Source: Sulfurimonas sp. (GTDB lineage: Bacteria; Campylobacterota; Campylobacteria; Campylobacterales; Sulfurimonadaceae). Taken from it: a DNA stretch of 64,000 nucleotides. The position numbers and the translations under genes are program-made. The notes beneath the pieces were generated by a model. The model had not been told where the DNA came from and did no database searches. It saw nothing but the letters and a program-made list of their open reading frames with translations. Below, one piece after another: positions 27,779-37,994 of this stretch. The stretch lies in assembly GCF_029027585.1 (NCBI RefSeq), contig NZ_CP093397.1, positions 1,787,405 through 1,851,404 of the forward strand. The letters are read 5' to 3'. Position 1 is the stretch's first letter; each line of letters begins with the position of its first letter.

Positions 27779-29035
27779 ATGCAGTTTATTGAAGCACTTA
27801 AGTTAAGAAGTAAACTATTATTTCTCTTTTTATTAGTAACAATAGGTCTGTTTTCAGTTGGTATTATTGGTGCTTTAAATATAGACTCGATGAAAAAAAA
27901 CTTAGACTCTTTATATTTTGGCTCACTTGTTCCTGTTGTTGAGCTAAATAAAATTCTTCAAATATATCATGGAAATATAACAAATACGATTTATAAAGCA
28001 AAAAACGCATCTATAAGTAACTCCCAAGTTTCTTCCCAAATTCAAAATGCTTTGATGAAGGTTAAGTATCAATGGCGAAGTTATGAATCTCACTTTAAAA
28101 GAGATGGAGAACTACAATATGTAGAGTACGCAGCATCTGAGATTAAAGATACAAATGCTTACTTTGAAAATATACTACTTGGTATCTTAAATGGAAATGA
28201 GCTTAAAAATATCTCAATAGTAAATTTTGAAAAACAAATGGAACATATCCACTCAACAATAAAGAAACTTATAAATTATGAAGTTGAAGTCGCAAAATAT
28301 GAAAGAAAAAAGTTTTTAAAAATTTACGAATCAGTAATGCTAAATGTAGGGATAATACTTCTTTTAGTCATATTAGGAATATTGATAATATCTTTTTATG
28401 TTTTTAAAAGTATTCAAGATGACCATACAAAACTTGAAATAACTACAAAAAAACTCCAACGAGCAAATAAAAAACTTGAAAATGTTTCATATACTGATGT
28501 GCTTACTTCTTTACATAATAGAAGATATTTTAATTTTATCTATGATAGAGAACTTAAACGCGCAAAAAGAACAAAGTCTTATATAACTTTTATGATGTTA
28601 GATATTGACTTTTTTAAACAATATAATGATACCTATGGGCATATAGAAGGGGATTTCGCGCTTAAGAGTGTTGCAAAAGTTTTAAAAGATTCTCTTCAAC
28701 GACCAAGTGACTATGTATTTAGATTAGGTGGAGAAGAGTTTGGTGTCATCTTGATAGATACAGATGAGTCAAACAGTGCAAAACTAGCAAGAGATATATG
28801 TGATGCGATTCGTGGTAGAAAAATCAAGCATGAAACAAGTACTGTAAATGATTATCTTACTATTTCTATCGGTATAGTTTGTTGCATCGCAGATGAAGCA
28901 TTAAATGAAGATATACTTATAAGTAGAGCAGATGAGATGCTATACAAGGCTAAAGATGGTGGCAGAGATGGATATACAATCACTACTAATATTAGTGAAT
29001 CTACTACAAAGGTAGAGGAAGAAAAAGGAGCTTAG
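27779..29035 (+). CDS. Membrane diguanylate cyclase
   Basis: Synthesises cyclic di-GMP. An N-terminal helix (about 14-32) is followed by a four-helix-bundle-like periplasmic sensor (about 35-180) and a second helix (about 188-210). The GGDEF domain follows (about 235-400) with the active motif RLGGEEFGVIL. An inhibitory RxxD site (RPSD) lies five residues before GGEEF, so product feedback is likely. It is divergent from the Crp/Fnr gene with a 68-base gap holding promoter-like A/T boxes, and convergent (4-base overlap) with yciH-like. Confidence 0.9.
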   Translation: MQFIEALKLRSKLLFLFLLVTIGLFSVGIIGALNIDSMKKNLDSLYFGSLVPVVELNKILQIYHGNITNTIYKAKNASISNSQVSSQIQNALMKVKYQWRSYESHFKRDGELQYVEYAASEIKDTNAYFENILLGILNGNELKNISIVNFEKQMEHIHSTIKKLINYEVEVAKYERKKFLKIYESVMLNVGIILLLVILGILIISFYVFKSIQDDHTKLEITTKKLQRANKKLENVSYTDVLTSLHNRRYFNFIYDRELKRAKRTKSYITFMMLDIDFFKQYNDTYGHIEGDFALKSVAKVLKDSLQRPSDYVFRLGGEEFGVILIDTDESNSAKLARDICDAIRGRKIKHETSTVNDYLTISIGIVCCIADEALNEDILISRADEMLYKAKDGGRDGYTITTNISESTTKVEEEKGA

Positions 29036-29376
29036 TGTCCATTTTTAATCCTGTAGTTTGCATCTATGAGTAATGGTCTTAACTTCTCTTTTAATTCGCC
29101 TTGAAACTCCATAAAATTTTCTTTTACTGCTCCACCACAACCTAGTTTTTTCTTTAGCATTTTAAGTGTAGTTGTTTTGTCATTTTTTGAGAGTAGAAAC
29201 TCTCCTACAATAGTAACAGTCTTGCCTCTTCTTTTCTCTTTAGAAAAGTATAAAAAATGTTTTGAAGGCTCTAAAATTTCTTTTGAGATAGTAGTCTTTC
29301 TAAGTGTTTGAATCTCCGCCCAACTATCATCTATCTCAGCACCAATAAAAAGGTCTAACTTCTTACCTCTGCCCAT
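29032..29376 (-). CDS. SUI1/YciH family translation factor
   Basis: Small eIF1-like protein (114 residues; E. coli YciH 108). It has KTVTIVGEFLLSKNDKTTTL and the family core LKKKLGCGGAVKENFMEFQG (about 75-95), which forms the ribosome-binding surface. It is thought to influence start-codon selection. It is followed upstream by the DUF5718 and ABC-F genes in one minus-strand run (gaps of 3 and 0 bases). Confidence 0.88.
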   Translation of the reverse strand: MGRGKKLDLFIGAEIDDSWAEIQTLRKTTISKEILEPSKHFLYFSKEKRRGKTVTIVGEFLLSKNDKTTTLKMLKKKLGCGGAVKENFMEFQGELKEKLRPLLIDANYRIKNGH

Positions 29377-29379
29377 AAA

Positions 29380-30207
29380 TTAGATGACTTTTTGAGCTAA
29401 AACACTCATGTTTTCATAATAATTATTTTGAATATTTATTTTAACTTCTTTGGTTGAAAAATTATCTCTATTATAGAGGGCTATGATTATTTCATCATTT
29501 TTTTTTAAAAATGTTTTTTCTCCATAAGTTGTATATCTTGTAGCACCGATGCTAATGATGGCTTGTTTTGGATTTTCACATTCTTTTATGTATTTTGATA
29601 GTTCCTCTAATGGACCGAAATCTTTTTGTGTGTTTATTTGACGCAGCATCCAAGTAAGTAGTTTTTTATAAAAATAACTATACCCAGTCAGTTCTACATC
29701 TTCTCCATAAGCCTTAATCTCACCATCTCTTTTTAAAAAGCTACAAATAGAGTAGTTGTCCATAACTCCACCCTCACTAAAATTGTCTATTTTTATGAGA
29801 GTATTACTTATGCCTTTAGACGCTTCGCCCCAGTTTTTTTTATCACTTATTTTTGCGGCACCCGCAACTCTTATAGAACAGTCATTGTAGGCTCCAAAGT
29901 GAGTTGGATTTATAGAAGATAAAACACCATTGTTGTAGTTTAACTCACAAATAAGTCCAACTTCTGGTTCGGCTTGAACATTTACATCAGATGTAGGAAG
30001 TTTTATAGTATCGTTAGAAAGAGGGTAGGTAGTTAAAATTTCTTTTGCTGAGCAAGATGCAGGAAGATAAAAAGGAAACATACCTTTGGGAGCAGCTTCA
30101 TCTTGGGTGATAATATCTTTAAACTCTTCTGCTTCACCTGCTTGGTCTAGATGCAAGGCAAAATTACCAGCTATACCTAGACCTAAAAAATCTTCATAAT
30201 TTTTCAA
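29380..30207 (-). CDS. DUF5718 family protein
   Basis: The 275-residue protein matches what I remember of the DUF5718 family of Campylobacterota: the N-terminus DFLGLGIAGNFALHLDQAGE and the motif APKGMFPFYLPAS. It is cytoplasmic with no membrane segments. Portions such as EVGLICELNYNNGVLSSINP and SICSFLKRDGEIKAYGED recall fumarylacetoacetate-hydrolase-like folds, but the function is unknown. It is adjacent to the ABC-F gene without a gap. Confidence 0.7.
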   Translation of the reverse strand: MKNYEDFLGLGIAGNFALHLDQAGEAEEFKDIITQDEAAPKGMFPFYLPASCSAKEILTTYPLSNDTIKLPTSDVNVQAEPEVGLICELNYNNGVLSSINPTHFGAYNDCSIRVAGAAKISDKKNWGEASKGISNTLIKIDNFSEGGVMDNYSICSFLKRDGEIKAYGEDVELTGYSYFYKKLLTWMLRQINTQKDFGPLEELSKYIKECENPKQAIISIGATRYTTYGEKTFLKKNDEIIIALYNRDNFSTKEVKINIQNNYYENMSVLAQKVI

Positions 30208-31812
30208 TTATATTCTTCCCTTTTCTTTTGCATCTGCATATTCTTCATAAGTGCCTTTAAAATCAGTTAGACTTCCATCTGCATGAATTTCTATAATACG
30301 AGAAGCAAAAGCATCTAGAAGTTCACGGTCATGAGACACACAAATAACATTGCCTTTGAAGTTAAAAAGTGCTTCACCAAGAGCAACAATAGCTTCAAGG
30401 TCAAGATGATTTGAAGGTTCATCCAGAATTAAAAAGTTTCCAGCTTCAAGCATCATTTTACTAAGCATCATTCTATGTTTTTCTCCACCAGAGATGCTAA
30501 TAACTGACTTTTCTTGTTGCTCTCCATTAAAAAGCATACGACCTAAACAGTTTCTTATCTCTGCTATTTCACGCTTAGGATCAAATGCTCTGAGCCAATC
30601 ATATAGCGTGCCATCTCCACTAATTGTATCTGCAGTATCTTGAGGAAAGTATGAGCTTTCAATAGTTGCACCCCAGTGAATCTCACCAGAACTAGGTTTC
30701 ATCTCTTCCATCATGATTTTAAGTAGAGTTGTTTTACCTACACCATTTGGTCCAATAAGTGCAACTTTCTCATTTGGTTCAAACTTAAGACTTATATCTT
30801 TTAGTATTTCATTATCTCCATAAGAGTGGTTAATATTAACAAGATTAAGTGCTTCATCTCCCATAACTCTTTTAGCTTTAAAAACGATACTTGGATCTCT
30901 TCTTGAAGATGGTTTGATATCTTCTATAACGAGTTTATCTAGTTTTTTCTGTCTAGAAGTCGCTTGTTTTGCTTTAGACGCATTGGCACTAAATCTACGA
31001 ACGAAAGCTTCTAGTTCATCTTTTTCTTTTTCTTTTTTAGCATTGTTAAGTTCCATCTGTTTTGCTATTACATTAGCAGCGATGTACCAGTCATCATAAG
31101 TACCTGTAAATTCACGAATCTTTAGATAATCAACATCTAGTATATTTGTAACAATAGCATTTAAAAAGTGTCTATCATGAGATATAACCACCATCGTTCC
31201 TTCGTGTCTTTTTAGTTCATTTTCTAACCAACTAATAGTTTCAATGTCAAGATTGTTGGTAGGCTCATCAAGAAATAAAACATCAGGTTTTGGATAAAGA
31301 ACTTGCGCTAGTAAAACTTTAAATTTATCGGCATTATCTAGTGTACTCATTAAGTTTTGATGTTGATCTGCAGGAATTCCTACATTTTCAAGAACTTTAG
31401 CGATGTTTACATCATACTCATATGTTGGGTCTTCTTCAACGCAGATAACTTCTAAATCGGCAAGACGATTGTTTACAGCGTCATCTTCAAAATCGCCAGT
31501 AACATACAACTCTTCTTTTTCTTTTATAGCGTCATAAAGTCTTTTGTTTCCAAAAAGTACAGCATCTAGGATTGTGTAATCTTCATATGCAAATTGATTT
31601 TGTCCTAAAACACCAACTTTAAGCCCATTTTCGATGCTAATATCGCCTTCAAACTCATCAAGTTTACCACTTAAAATATTTAAAAAAGTTGTTTTACCAG
31701 CGCCATTTGCACCGATAAGTCCATATCTTTTGTGTCTATCAAGTTTTAGATTGATGTCTTGAAACAGAACTCTATTTCCATAACGCATTATTAGATTATT
31801 TACTGATACCAT
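30208..31812 (-). CDS. ABC-F ATPase (YbiT-like)
   Basis: Ribosome-associated ATPase of the ABC-F group, with two ATP-binding domains and no membrane part. Walker A motifs GANGAGKTT (about 36) and GPNGVGKTT (about 348), Walker B VLFLDEPTNNLD and FLILDEPSNHLD, and signature ISGGEKHRM are visible. The linker between domains (about 240-310) is highly charged and helical, as in ABC-F P-site tRNA interaction motifs. Its 534 residues and N-terminus VSVNNLIMRYGNRVLFQDIN match YbiT. The precise cellular role is not known. Confidence 0.92.
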   Translation of the reverse strand: MVSVNNLIMRYGNRVLFQDINLKLDRHKRYGLIGANGAGKTTFLNILSGKLDEFEGDISIENGLKVGVLGQNQFAYEDYTILDAVLFGNKRLYDAIKEKEELYVTGDFEDDAVNNRLADLEVICVEEDPTYEYDVNIAKVLENVGIPADQHQNLMSTLDNADKFKVLLAQVLYPKPDVLFLDEPTNNLDIETISWLENELKRHEGTMVVISHDRHFLNAIVTNILDVDYLKIREFTGTYDDWYIAANVIAKQMELNNAKKEKEKDELEAFVRRFSANASKAKQATSRQKKLDKLVIEDIKPSSRRDPSIVFKAKRVMGDEALNLVNINHSYGDNEILKDISLKFEPNEKVALIGPNGVGKTTLLKIMMEEMKPSSGEIHWGATIESSYFPQDTADTISGDGTLYDWLRAFDPKREIAEIRNCLGRMLFNGEQQEKSVISISGGEKHRMMLSKMMLEAGNFLILDEPSNHLDLEAIVALGEALFNFKGNVICVSHDRELLDAFASRIIEIHADGSLTDFKGTYEEYADAKEKGRI

Positions 31813-31842
31813 GATTGTTTCTCTTAGGAGGAATTTTTCGCG

Positions 31843-31848
31843 ATTATA
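31843..31848 (-). promoter_or_regulatory. Putative -10 box for the ABC-F operon
   Basis: On the minus strand GGTATAATCG gives a perfect TATAAT 31 bases before the ABC-F ATG. The leader then reads CCTCCT, an anti-Shine-Dalgarno-like string, and no strong ribosome-binding site. Confidence 0.45.
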
Positions 31849-31929
31849 CCCAATAGTTGTTTAAAAATTAATTTAGATTATTTGATTAGATATTGTGATA
31901 TACTTAATGTAAATATTATGGGGTATTAT

Positions 31930-33297
31930 TTGAATAAAGAAGAGAAAATATATAAAACTTTAAAAGCACTCAAAGATGAAATTAAATTAAATAGTTCTTT
32001 TCTTGAGGTATTGTTTGATGTTATTCCGATTCCTATTTTTTATAAAGATAAAGATGGTGTTTATCTAAATTGTAACAATGCTTTTTCAAAAACTATTTTA
32101 GGCATAGTAAAAGAAAAAATTATTGGTAAAACGCTATATGAGTTTCCTGAACAAATCCCAAAAGAACTTGCAGATTTTTACAAAAAAAAAGATAATGAGA
32201 TATTAGATAGTTTAGGAACACAATATTATGAATCTAAAGTAAAGTGTTCTGATAATATCGAGCGAGATTATAATTTTTATAAATCTACCTTTGTATCTGA
32301 TTTGGGCGAAGGACTTGGGATAGTAGGCATAATGTTAGATGTTAGTGATTATAAAAATATACAAAAACAACTAAATACTGATATTATTAGAGAAAAAGAG
32401 TTAAAATTAAAATATATGCAACAAGCGCAAGTACTTGACCAAGTTAGTGACAGTATCATAACAACAGATATAAAAGGCAATATACTGAGCTGGAATAGAG
32501 GCTCACAAGATATGCTTGGCTATCGTGCTGATGAGGTTATTGGAAAGCCTATGTCAATTATTCATAGACCTGAAGATAAAGAAAAAAATATAAAATATGC
32601 GAACAGATTATTAAATGAATCATCATTTAAAGTAGAAGCATATCTTGTAAAAAAATCACAAAATTTGATTTATGTATCTATATCTTTATCTTCACTTCAA
32701 GATAAAAATGGAAATACCATAGGCTTAATCGGAGTAAGTCACGATATCAGTAAACGAAAAAAAGATGAAGAAAAATTATTGGAAGAAAATAATATTTTAG
32801 AACATAAAGCTCATCATGATCTACTTACAAGTTTACCAAATAGAGTTCTTTTTTATGATAGGTTATCCCAATCAATAAAAAAATCAATTCGTAATCAAAA
32901 AAAAATCGCACTCTTGTTTATTGATTTAGATAATTTTAAACCTATAAATGATTCTTACGGTCATGATGTTGGAGATGATGTTTTAAAAGAAGTATCAACG
33001 AGGCTAAAAAATACTTTGCGTGAAGAAGATACTTTGGCACGCTTAGGTGGTGATGAATTTACTATAATTATGGAAAATATAAAAGAAGAAAAAAATGCAG
33101 CACTTTTAGCACAAAAAATAATTTTTATCTTAAGTGAGCAGATGCTCATTAATGATATAACATTTCAAATTTCATGCAGTGTTGGTATTAGTGTTTATCC
33201 AAAAGATACTAAAAATATGAATGAGTTGCTAAAGTATGCAGATATTGCAATGTACAGATCTAAAAATAATGGCGGAAATAACTTTGTATTTTATTAG
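31930..33297 (+). CDS. PAS-PAS-GGDEF diguanylate cyclase
   Basis: Soluble signalling protein without membrane segments. The first PAS domain (about 25-140) includes DVIPIPIFYKDKDGVYLNCN. The second (about 165-275) includes VSDSIITTDIKGNILSWNRG and the PAC sequence LIGVSHDISKRKKDEE. The GGDEF domain follows (about 295-455) with LARLGGDEFTIIM and an upstream REED inhibitory site. No EAL domain is present. I chose TTG 31930 because GGGG at 31920-31923 lies 6 bases before it. ATG 31918 and TTG 31882 are in frame but lack a ribosome-binding site. Confidence 0.88.
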   Translation: MNKEEKIYKTLKALKDEIKLNSSFLEVLFDVIPIPIFYKDKDGVYLNCNNAFSKTILGIVKEKIIGKTLYEFPEQIPKELADFYKKKDNEILDSLGTQYYESKVKCSDNIERDYNFYKSTFVSDLGEGLGIVGIMLDVSDYKNIQKQLNTDIIREKELKLKYMQQAQVLDQVSDSIITTDIKGNILSWNRGSQDMLGYRADEVIGKPMSIIHRPEDKEKNIKYANRLLNESSFKVEAYLVKKSQNLIYVSISLSSLQDKNGNTIGLIGVSHDISKRKKDEEKLLEENNILEHKAHHDLLTSLPNRVLFYDRLSQSIKKSIRNQKKIALLFIDLDNFKPINDSYGHDVGDDVLKEVSTRLKNTLREEDTLARLGGDEFTIIMENIKEEKNAALLAQKIIFILSEQMLINDITFQISCSVGISVYPKDTKNMNELLKYADIAMYRSKNNGGNNFVFY

Positions 33298-33308
33298 GCT
33301 ACCATCTT

Positions 33309-33725
33309 ATGCAAATTAGAGAAATGAATTTAAAAGAATTATATCCTGTTTATGATGTTGTTAAACAACTTAGAATTGACTTGTCTTATCAAGAATTTGA
33401 AGACCTTATCTACGATATGAGGCACATTGAGTATAAAATGTTTGGTATTATGAAAAAAGAGGAGCTTATAACATTTGCGGGTGTTTCAGTTATAACAAAT
33501 CTTTACCATAAAAGGCATCTATATGTTTATGATTTAGTTACAGATGAAAAGCATAGATGCCAAGGTTATGCAAACGAAATACTTGAGTATTTACATGATT
33601 ATGCGAAAACATGTATGTGTGAAAATATTGTTTTATCTTCTGGTTTTGAAAAAGAAGATGCACATAGATTTTATGAGAAAAATGGCTTTAGTAAAAAGAG
33701 TTTTGTTTTTGTGAAAAGTGTTTAA
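33309..33725 (+). CDS. GNAT family N-acetyltransferase
   Basis: The 138-residue protein has the GNAT core: strand HLYVYDLVTDEKHRCQGYAN, where the R/Q-x-x-G-x-A acetyl-CoA loop (RCQGYA) is present, and the C-terminal AHRFYEKNGFSKKSFVF. The acceptor cannot be deduced. It starts 11 bases after the PAS-GGDEF gene and converges with the SEC-C gene (4-base overlap). Confidence 0.85.
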   Translation: MQIREMNLKELYPVYDVVKQLRIDLSYQEFEDLIYDMRHIEYKMFGIMKKEELITFAGVSVITNLYHKRHLYVYDLVTDEKHRCQGYANEILEYLHDYAKTCMCENIVLSSGFEKEDAHRFYEKNGFSKKSFVFVKSV

Positions 33726-34081
33726 GCACAGCACTTTTTAAATTTTTTTCCGCTTCCACATGGGCATCTATGATTACGCTCGACACTAGAGTTGAAAAGT
33801 TTGCCATCTTGGTATTTCCACTCCTCATTTACTTTTACAAAGTTGCTTTTTTCATGTAAAACTTTGATGGATTCATTTTCTTTATAAAAAGCTTTAAACT
33901 CAACAGTATCATTATAAGAGTTGATAACTTCCAGACTTACCCACTCTATAGGTTCCATACTACTTAACTCCTCAACATTCTGATGAAGAGAGGTTTTGGC
34001 TAAATATTTCCAATCATTTGCAACAAAAGCTTCATACCTGCTAATCATTAATTCTTTTGGCGTAGATGCTTTCTTTCTCAT
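33722..34081 (-). CDS. YchJ-like protein with SEC-C zinc motif
   Basis: The 119-residue protein has a NTF2-like alpha/beta body (about 10-95; ISRYEAFVANDWKYLAKTSL, EFKAFYKENESIKVLHEKS) and a C-terminal SEC-C metal-binding tail CPCGSGKKFKKCC at about 106-118. This is the YchJ (UPF0225) layout, with only the C-terminal of the two usual SEC-C motifs. The function is unknown; SEC-C motifs bind zinc and can contact ribosomes or SecB. Confidence 0.8.
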   Translation of the reverse strand: MRKKASTPKELMISRYEAFVANDWKYLAKTSLHQNVEELSSMEPIEWVSLEVINSYNDTVEFKAFYKENESIKVLHEKSNFVKVNEEWKYQDGKLFNSSVERNHRCPCGSGKKFKKCCA

Positions 34082-34104
34082 TAAAATCTCTTTTTTAAAA
34101 AGAT

Positions 34105-34110
34105 TATACT
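34105..34110 (+). promoter_or_regulatory. Putative -10 box for pta-ackA
   Basis: TATACT lies 11 bases before the pta ATG, which would give a very short leader. No Shine-Dalgarno sequence is visible between the two. No -35 box is evident. Confidence 0.35.
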
Positions 34111-34121
34111 AGAATTGAACT

Positions 34122-36204
34122 ATGAATATTAAATCACTTTATATATCTGCTCAAGAAAAAGGAGCAGGCACGCTTTTTATCTCTATGGGAATGATGGAAA
34201 TTTTAAAAAGAAACCTTCATAAAGTTGCTTTTTTTAGACCTATAATTTTTTCAAAATCAAAACTAGATGGAGATATTGACTTTATACTAAAAAGATACAA
34301 CATTGACATGAAGTATGAAGATACATATGGTTTTGATATAGAATATGTTGAGGCTATGTTGGCATCTAACAAGTATAATGAACTAATGAATCAGCTTATT
34401 ACAAAGTTTAAAAAGTTAGAAAAAAAGTATGATTTTGTTTTATGTGAAGGTATAAGACGCTCTTTTTTAAGTAAAACTATAAACTATGACTTAAATATAA
34501 AAATCGCTCAAAATCTTGGTTCTTCTCTCATAAATATAATATGTGCAAAAGATAGAAGTGTTACAGAAGTTTATGAAGATATCTTAATGGAAAGTGAAAA
34601 TATCAGCTCTGAGGGTTGTTTAAATTTTGCAACTTTTGTAAATAGACTTGATGAAAAAAAATACAAAAAGTTACAAAAAAAGCTAAAAAAAGATTTACAA
34701 AATATATATTTTTTTAAAGAGATTCAAGAGTTAGACCGCTTAACTGTTCAAGATGTTTTAGAAGGCTTAGATGCTAAGCGGATAGTTTTTGGAAAACGGG
34801 ATCATACAAGAGTTATAAAAAAAATCAAAGTTGCAGCACTAAGTGTAAATAATTTTTTAGCGCATATTCAAGAAGATGACTTAATAATTGTTCCGGCTGA
34901 CCGCTCTGACATCATACTTGGACTTATAGGAGCATTATATTCTAAAAACTATCCAAATATTAGTGCTATTGTTTTACCTTATGGGATTAAAGCAGATAAT
35001 AATATTCAAAAACTCATAGATGGGCTTGATGATTTTAATATTCCTATATTGTCTGTTTCAACGGACACTTATACAACAGCAAAAAATATCTCAAAAATAA
35101 ATGCAAGACTAAGAGTAACAAGCGAGAGAAAAATAGCCTTAGCCTTAGGACTTTTTCATCACAATGTAGATATACAACAAATTGAGAAAAATATAACAAC
35201 AGCTTCTAGTGATACTATGACTCCTATGATGTTTGAGTATAAACTTTTTGAACTAGCCCGAGTAAATAAAAAAACAATAGTTTTACCAGAGAGTACAGAT
35301 GAGAGAATTTTAAGAGCAGCTGAGATTATTTTGCGTAGGGGGATTGCTGAGATTATTCTTTTAGGAGATAAAAAAGAGTTAAAAGAGAATTATTTAAGAG
35401 TAGGTGTTGATTTAAGCCAAGCTAGAATTATAGACTATAAAAATTCAGAATTATTGCAAGTTTTTACAGATGAGTTTTATGAACGAAGAAAAGCTAAGGG
35501 CTTGAGTAAAAAAGCAGCATCAGATGCTATGCTTCATGTGAATTATTTTGCAACTATGATGGTTGAACTTGGATATGCAGATGGTATGGTTAGTGGAGCA
35601 GTTCACTCAACTGGAGAAACGATAAGACCAGCTCTTCAAATCATAAAAACTTTGCCAAATGTAAGTTTAGTATCAAGTGTTTTTTTTTATGTGTCTTAAA
35701 ACAAAAGTTTTAGTTTATGGAGATTGTGCTGTAAATCAAGACCCAGATGCTAAAGAGTTAGCTCAAATTGCAATTTCAAGTGTTAAAACTGCCCAAGCTT
35801 TTGGCTTAGACGCAAAAGTGGCTATGTTGTCTTACTCAACAGGAGAAAGTGGACATGGTAGAGATGTAGATAAGGTAAGACAGGCTACAAAAATTCTTCA
35901 AAAAAAAGATAAAGATTTTTTAGTAGAAGGACCTATTCAATACGATGCTGCTGTAAATAAAAAGGTAGCTTTATCTAAACTTCCAAATTCAAAAGTTGCT
36001 GGTTATGCTAATATTTTAATTTTTCCAGATTTAAATACGGGGAACAATACATATAAAGCAGTTGAGCGTTCAAGTAATGCTGTTGCCATTGGTCCAATAC
36101 TTCAAGGTTTAAATAAACCTATAAATGATTTAAGTAGAGGTTGTAGCATTGGGGATATTGTAAATACAGTTGCTATAACAGCAATACAAGCAGGTCAACA
36201 ATGA
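34122..36204 (+). pseudogene. pta: Phosphate acetyltransferase, frameshifted at a T9 tract
   Basis: Interconverts acetyl-CoA and acetyl phosphate. It is read as two overlapping frames. The first runs 34122-35699 (525 residues): a P-loop-like N-terminal domain, a DRTGG domain near 220-330 and the first part of the PTA catalytic domain (IVLPESTDERILRAAEIILR; VSGAVHSTGETIRPALQIIK). The second runs 35677-36204: [49 protein letters not shown]. Joined, about 693 residues fit long-form Pta. The break is a run of nine T at 35680-35688, where eight T would restore [10 protein letters not shown]. It may be a sequencing error, slippage or a real mutation; both halves look well conserved. Confidence 0.88.
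35680..35688 (+). repeat. T9 homopolymer at the pta frameshift
   Basis: Nine consecutive T between AAGTG and ATGTG. Removal of one T restores one open pta frame across the tract. This is the only place where the two pta halves can be joined. Confidence 0.85.
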
Positions 36205-37226
36205 AAGTAGCTGTTATAAACTCTGGAAGTTCTTCTATAAAATTTAAAATATTTGATATGGATAGTGAAAAAGTAATCGTTGATATCTTGGTCGAAGAGA
36301 TAACAAATCATCATAAAGCATTGGAAGATATAATCTCAGAACTAGAGTATCAAAATATAGACTTTACTTCTTTAGATATGATTGGGCATAGAGTTGTTCA
36401 TGGTGGAGAAGAATTTTGTAAAAGTGTAGTTATAACATCTTTAGTTATTGACAAAATTAGAGAGTTAGTACCCTTGGCACCCTTGCATAATATGGCTAAC
36501 TTAGATGGCATACTGGTTTGTCAAAAAAAAGTTCCTCATATAAAGCAAATCGCTGTGTTTGATACAGCTTTTCATGCAACTATGCCAAAAGAAGCTTTTC
36601 TTTATGCCTTACCTTATGAAATGTATGACACATATAAGATAAGACGATATGGTTTTCATGGAACATCTCATTCTTATCTTTTAAAAAAGTGTGCTTTGAT
36701 ATTAGATAAAGAGGTGTCAAAACTTAATATTATAACTTTGCATCTAGGCAATGGTGCAAGCATCTGTGCTATAAAAAATGGAAAAAGTGTAGATACCTCT
36801 ATGGGCTTTACTCCATTAGAAGGTTTAATTATGGGAAGTAGAAGCGGAGATATTGACTCATCTATAGTTCTACATTTACAAAGAAGTTTAGGTTTTAGTA
36901 TTGATGAGGTTGATAATATTTTAAATACCAAGTCAGGATTAAAAGGCATTTGTGATCATAGTGATGTACGGGATATTGTAGATTCAGATAATGAGAAAGA
37001 TAAACTTGCATTAAGTATGATGATAAGAAGAATTAAAAAATATGTTGGTGCATATATGACTCTTTTAGAAAGTATAGATGCCATAGTATTTAGTGGAGGT
37101 ATAGGTGAAAATTCTACCTATATTAGAGAAAAAGTTATGGATAATAATTTAGCTTGCGGTGTCCCCATCTTAGTTATAAAAACAGATGAGGAGTTAGAGA
37201 TAGTTAGAGAGTGCAAAAGTATTTAA
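36201..37226 (+). CDS. ackA: Acetate kinase (short form)
   Basis: Makes ATP from acetyl phosphate, pairing with pta. Signatures are present: [14 protein letters not shown] (about 6-19), GHRVVHGGE (about 62), [51 protein letters not shown] and SGGIGENS. Its 341 residues are about 55 fewer than usual. The losses are after the N-terminal strand and in the segment between GGIGENS and the final helix, but no catalytic motif is missing. The start overlaps pta by 4 bases, so loss of the pta frame could also affect its translation. Confidence 0.92.
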   Translation: MKVAVINSGSSSIKFKIFDMDSEKVIVDILVEEITNHHKALEDIISELEYQNIDFTSLDMIGHRVVHGGEEFCKSVVITSLVIDKIRELVPLAPLHNMANLDGILVCQKKVPHIKQIAVFDTAFHATMPKEAFLYALPYEMYDTYKIRRYGFHGTSHSYLLKKCALILDKEVSKLNIITLHLGNGASICAIKNGKSVDTSMGFTPLEGLIMGSRSGDIDSSIVLHLQRSLGFSIDEVDNILNTKSGLKGICDHSDVRDIVDSDNEKDKLALSMMIRRIKKYVGAYMTLLESIDAIVFSGGIGENSTYIREKVMDNNLACGVPILVIKTDEELEIVRECKSI

Positions 37227-37666
37227 AACCAACCCTTAGCGTAAAAAGAATTTTTTTGAGCTATAGAATTTAGATTTTTTAAATCTTTTTTATTTAAGAT
37301 AGTTCCTTTGATACTTTGAGTCATACTTACAAGATAAGCATATGAATCAAGTTTAACATTTCTTTGCATTAATGCTTGGGTAGATATGTAATGTAATATT
37401 TTTTCATTATTTAGTTCAAGAGAACTATTTTTTAAATTCTGAAGCATAAGAGAAAAAAGTTCTTCATCTATAGTAAAAAATCTTTGAGCAATTTTTTTAG
37501 ATGCGTCTTCCTCAATTCCTCTTCTGTGTAAGTTAGCAGCAATAGAGTTTATAATAGAATTTATTTGAACTTGCGTGCTTGCTGTTAAAAGTGTTGTAGT
37601 AAATGGAGTAAGTGTTAATGCTGAAGCTAGTAATACTGAAGATAAAATTGTTTTATTTTTATTCAT
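37223..37666 (-). CDS. Exported protein of unknown function
   Basis: The 147-residue protein has a signal peptide (about 1-28, LLASALTLTPFTTTLLTAST). The mature part is helical and polar (QVQINSIINSIAANLHRRGIEED; ALMQRNVKLDSYAYLVSM). No family is recognised. It ends 4 bases inside the end of ackA (convergent). Confidence 0.6.
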   Translation of the reverse strand: MNKNKTILSSVLLASALTLTPFTTTLLTASTQVQINSIINSIAANLHRRGIEEDASKKIAQRFFTIDEELFSLMLQNLKNSSLELNNEKILHYISTQALMQRNVKLDSYAYLVSMTQSIKGTILNKKDLKNLNSIAQKNSFYAKGWF

Positions 37667-37747
37667 TTGTAAATCCCTCTTAAATTGATAAAGTGATTAT
37701 TGATAAATAAAGTGTGAAAAAAGTGTTAGAGTGAGAGTTTTTAAAAG

Positions 37748-37767
37748 TTGCAGGCAGAAGCCTGCAA
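37748..37767 (-). terminator. Hairpin downstream of the cold-shock gene
   Basis: TTGCAGGC and GCCTGCAA form a perfect 8-base stem around a 4-base loop, 9 bases after the cold-shock stop. On the minus strand the stem is followed by ACTTTTAAAAA, a short U-rich run. A weak intrinsic terminator fits. Confidence 0.65.
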
Positions 37768-37775
37768 AAGTGTTA

Positions 37776-37994
37776 CTAAAGTGGAGTTACATTCTCAGCT
37801 TGAGGTCCTTTTTGACCTTCACCGATTTCAAATGTAACTTTTTGCCCTTCAGCAAGAGAAACACGACCACCACCTGTGTGGTTTACTTGACGAAAATGTA
37901 CAAATACATCTTTCCCGCCATTATCTTGTTGAATAAATCCATAACCTTTTTCTTCATTGAACCATTTAACTGATCCGTCTACTAATTCTGCCAT
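37776..37994 (-). CDS. Cold-shock protein (CspA family)
   Basis: RNA/single-strand DNA chaperone of 72 residues. The two RNA-binding motifs are present as [15 protein letters not shown] (about 7-21) and KDVFVHF (about 28-34). A typical CspA ending GPQAENV is also present. The gene has its own promoter-like box, a leader of about 130 bases and a downstream hairpin, so it is a monocistronic unit. Confidence 0.95.
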   Translation of the reverse strand: MAELVDGSVKWFNEEKGYGFIQQDNGGKDVFVHFRQVNHTGGGRVSLAEGQKVTFEIGEGQKGPQAENVTPL

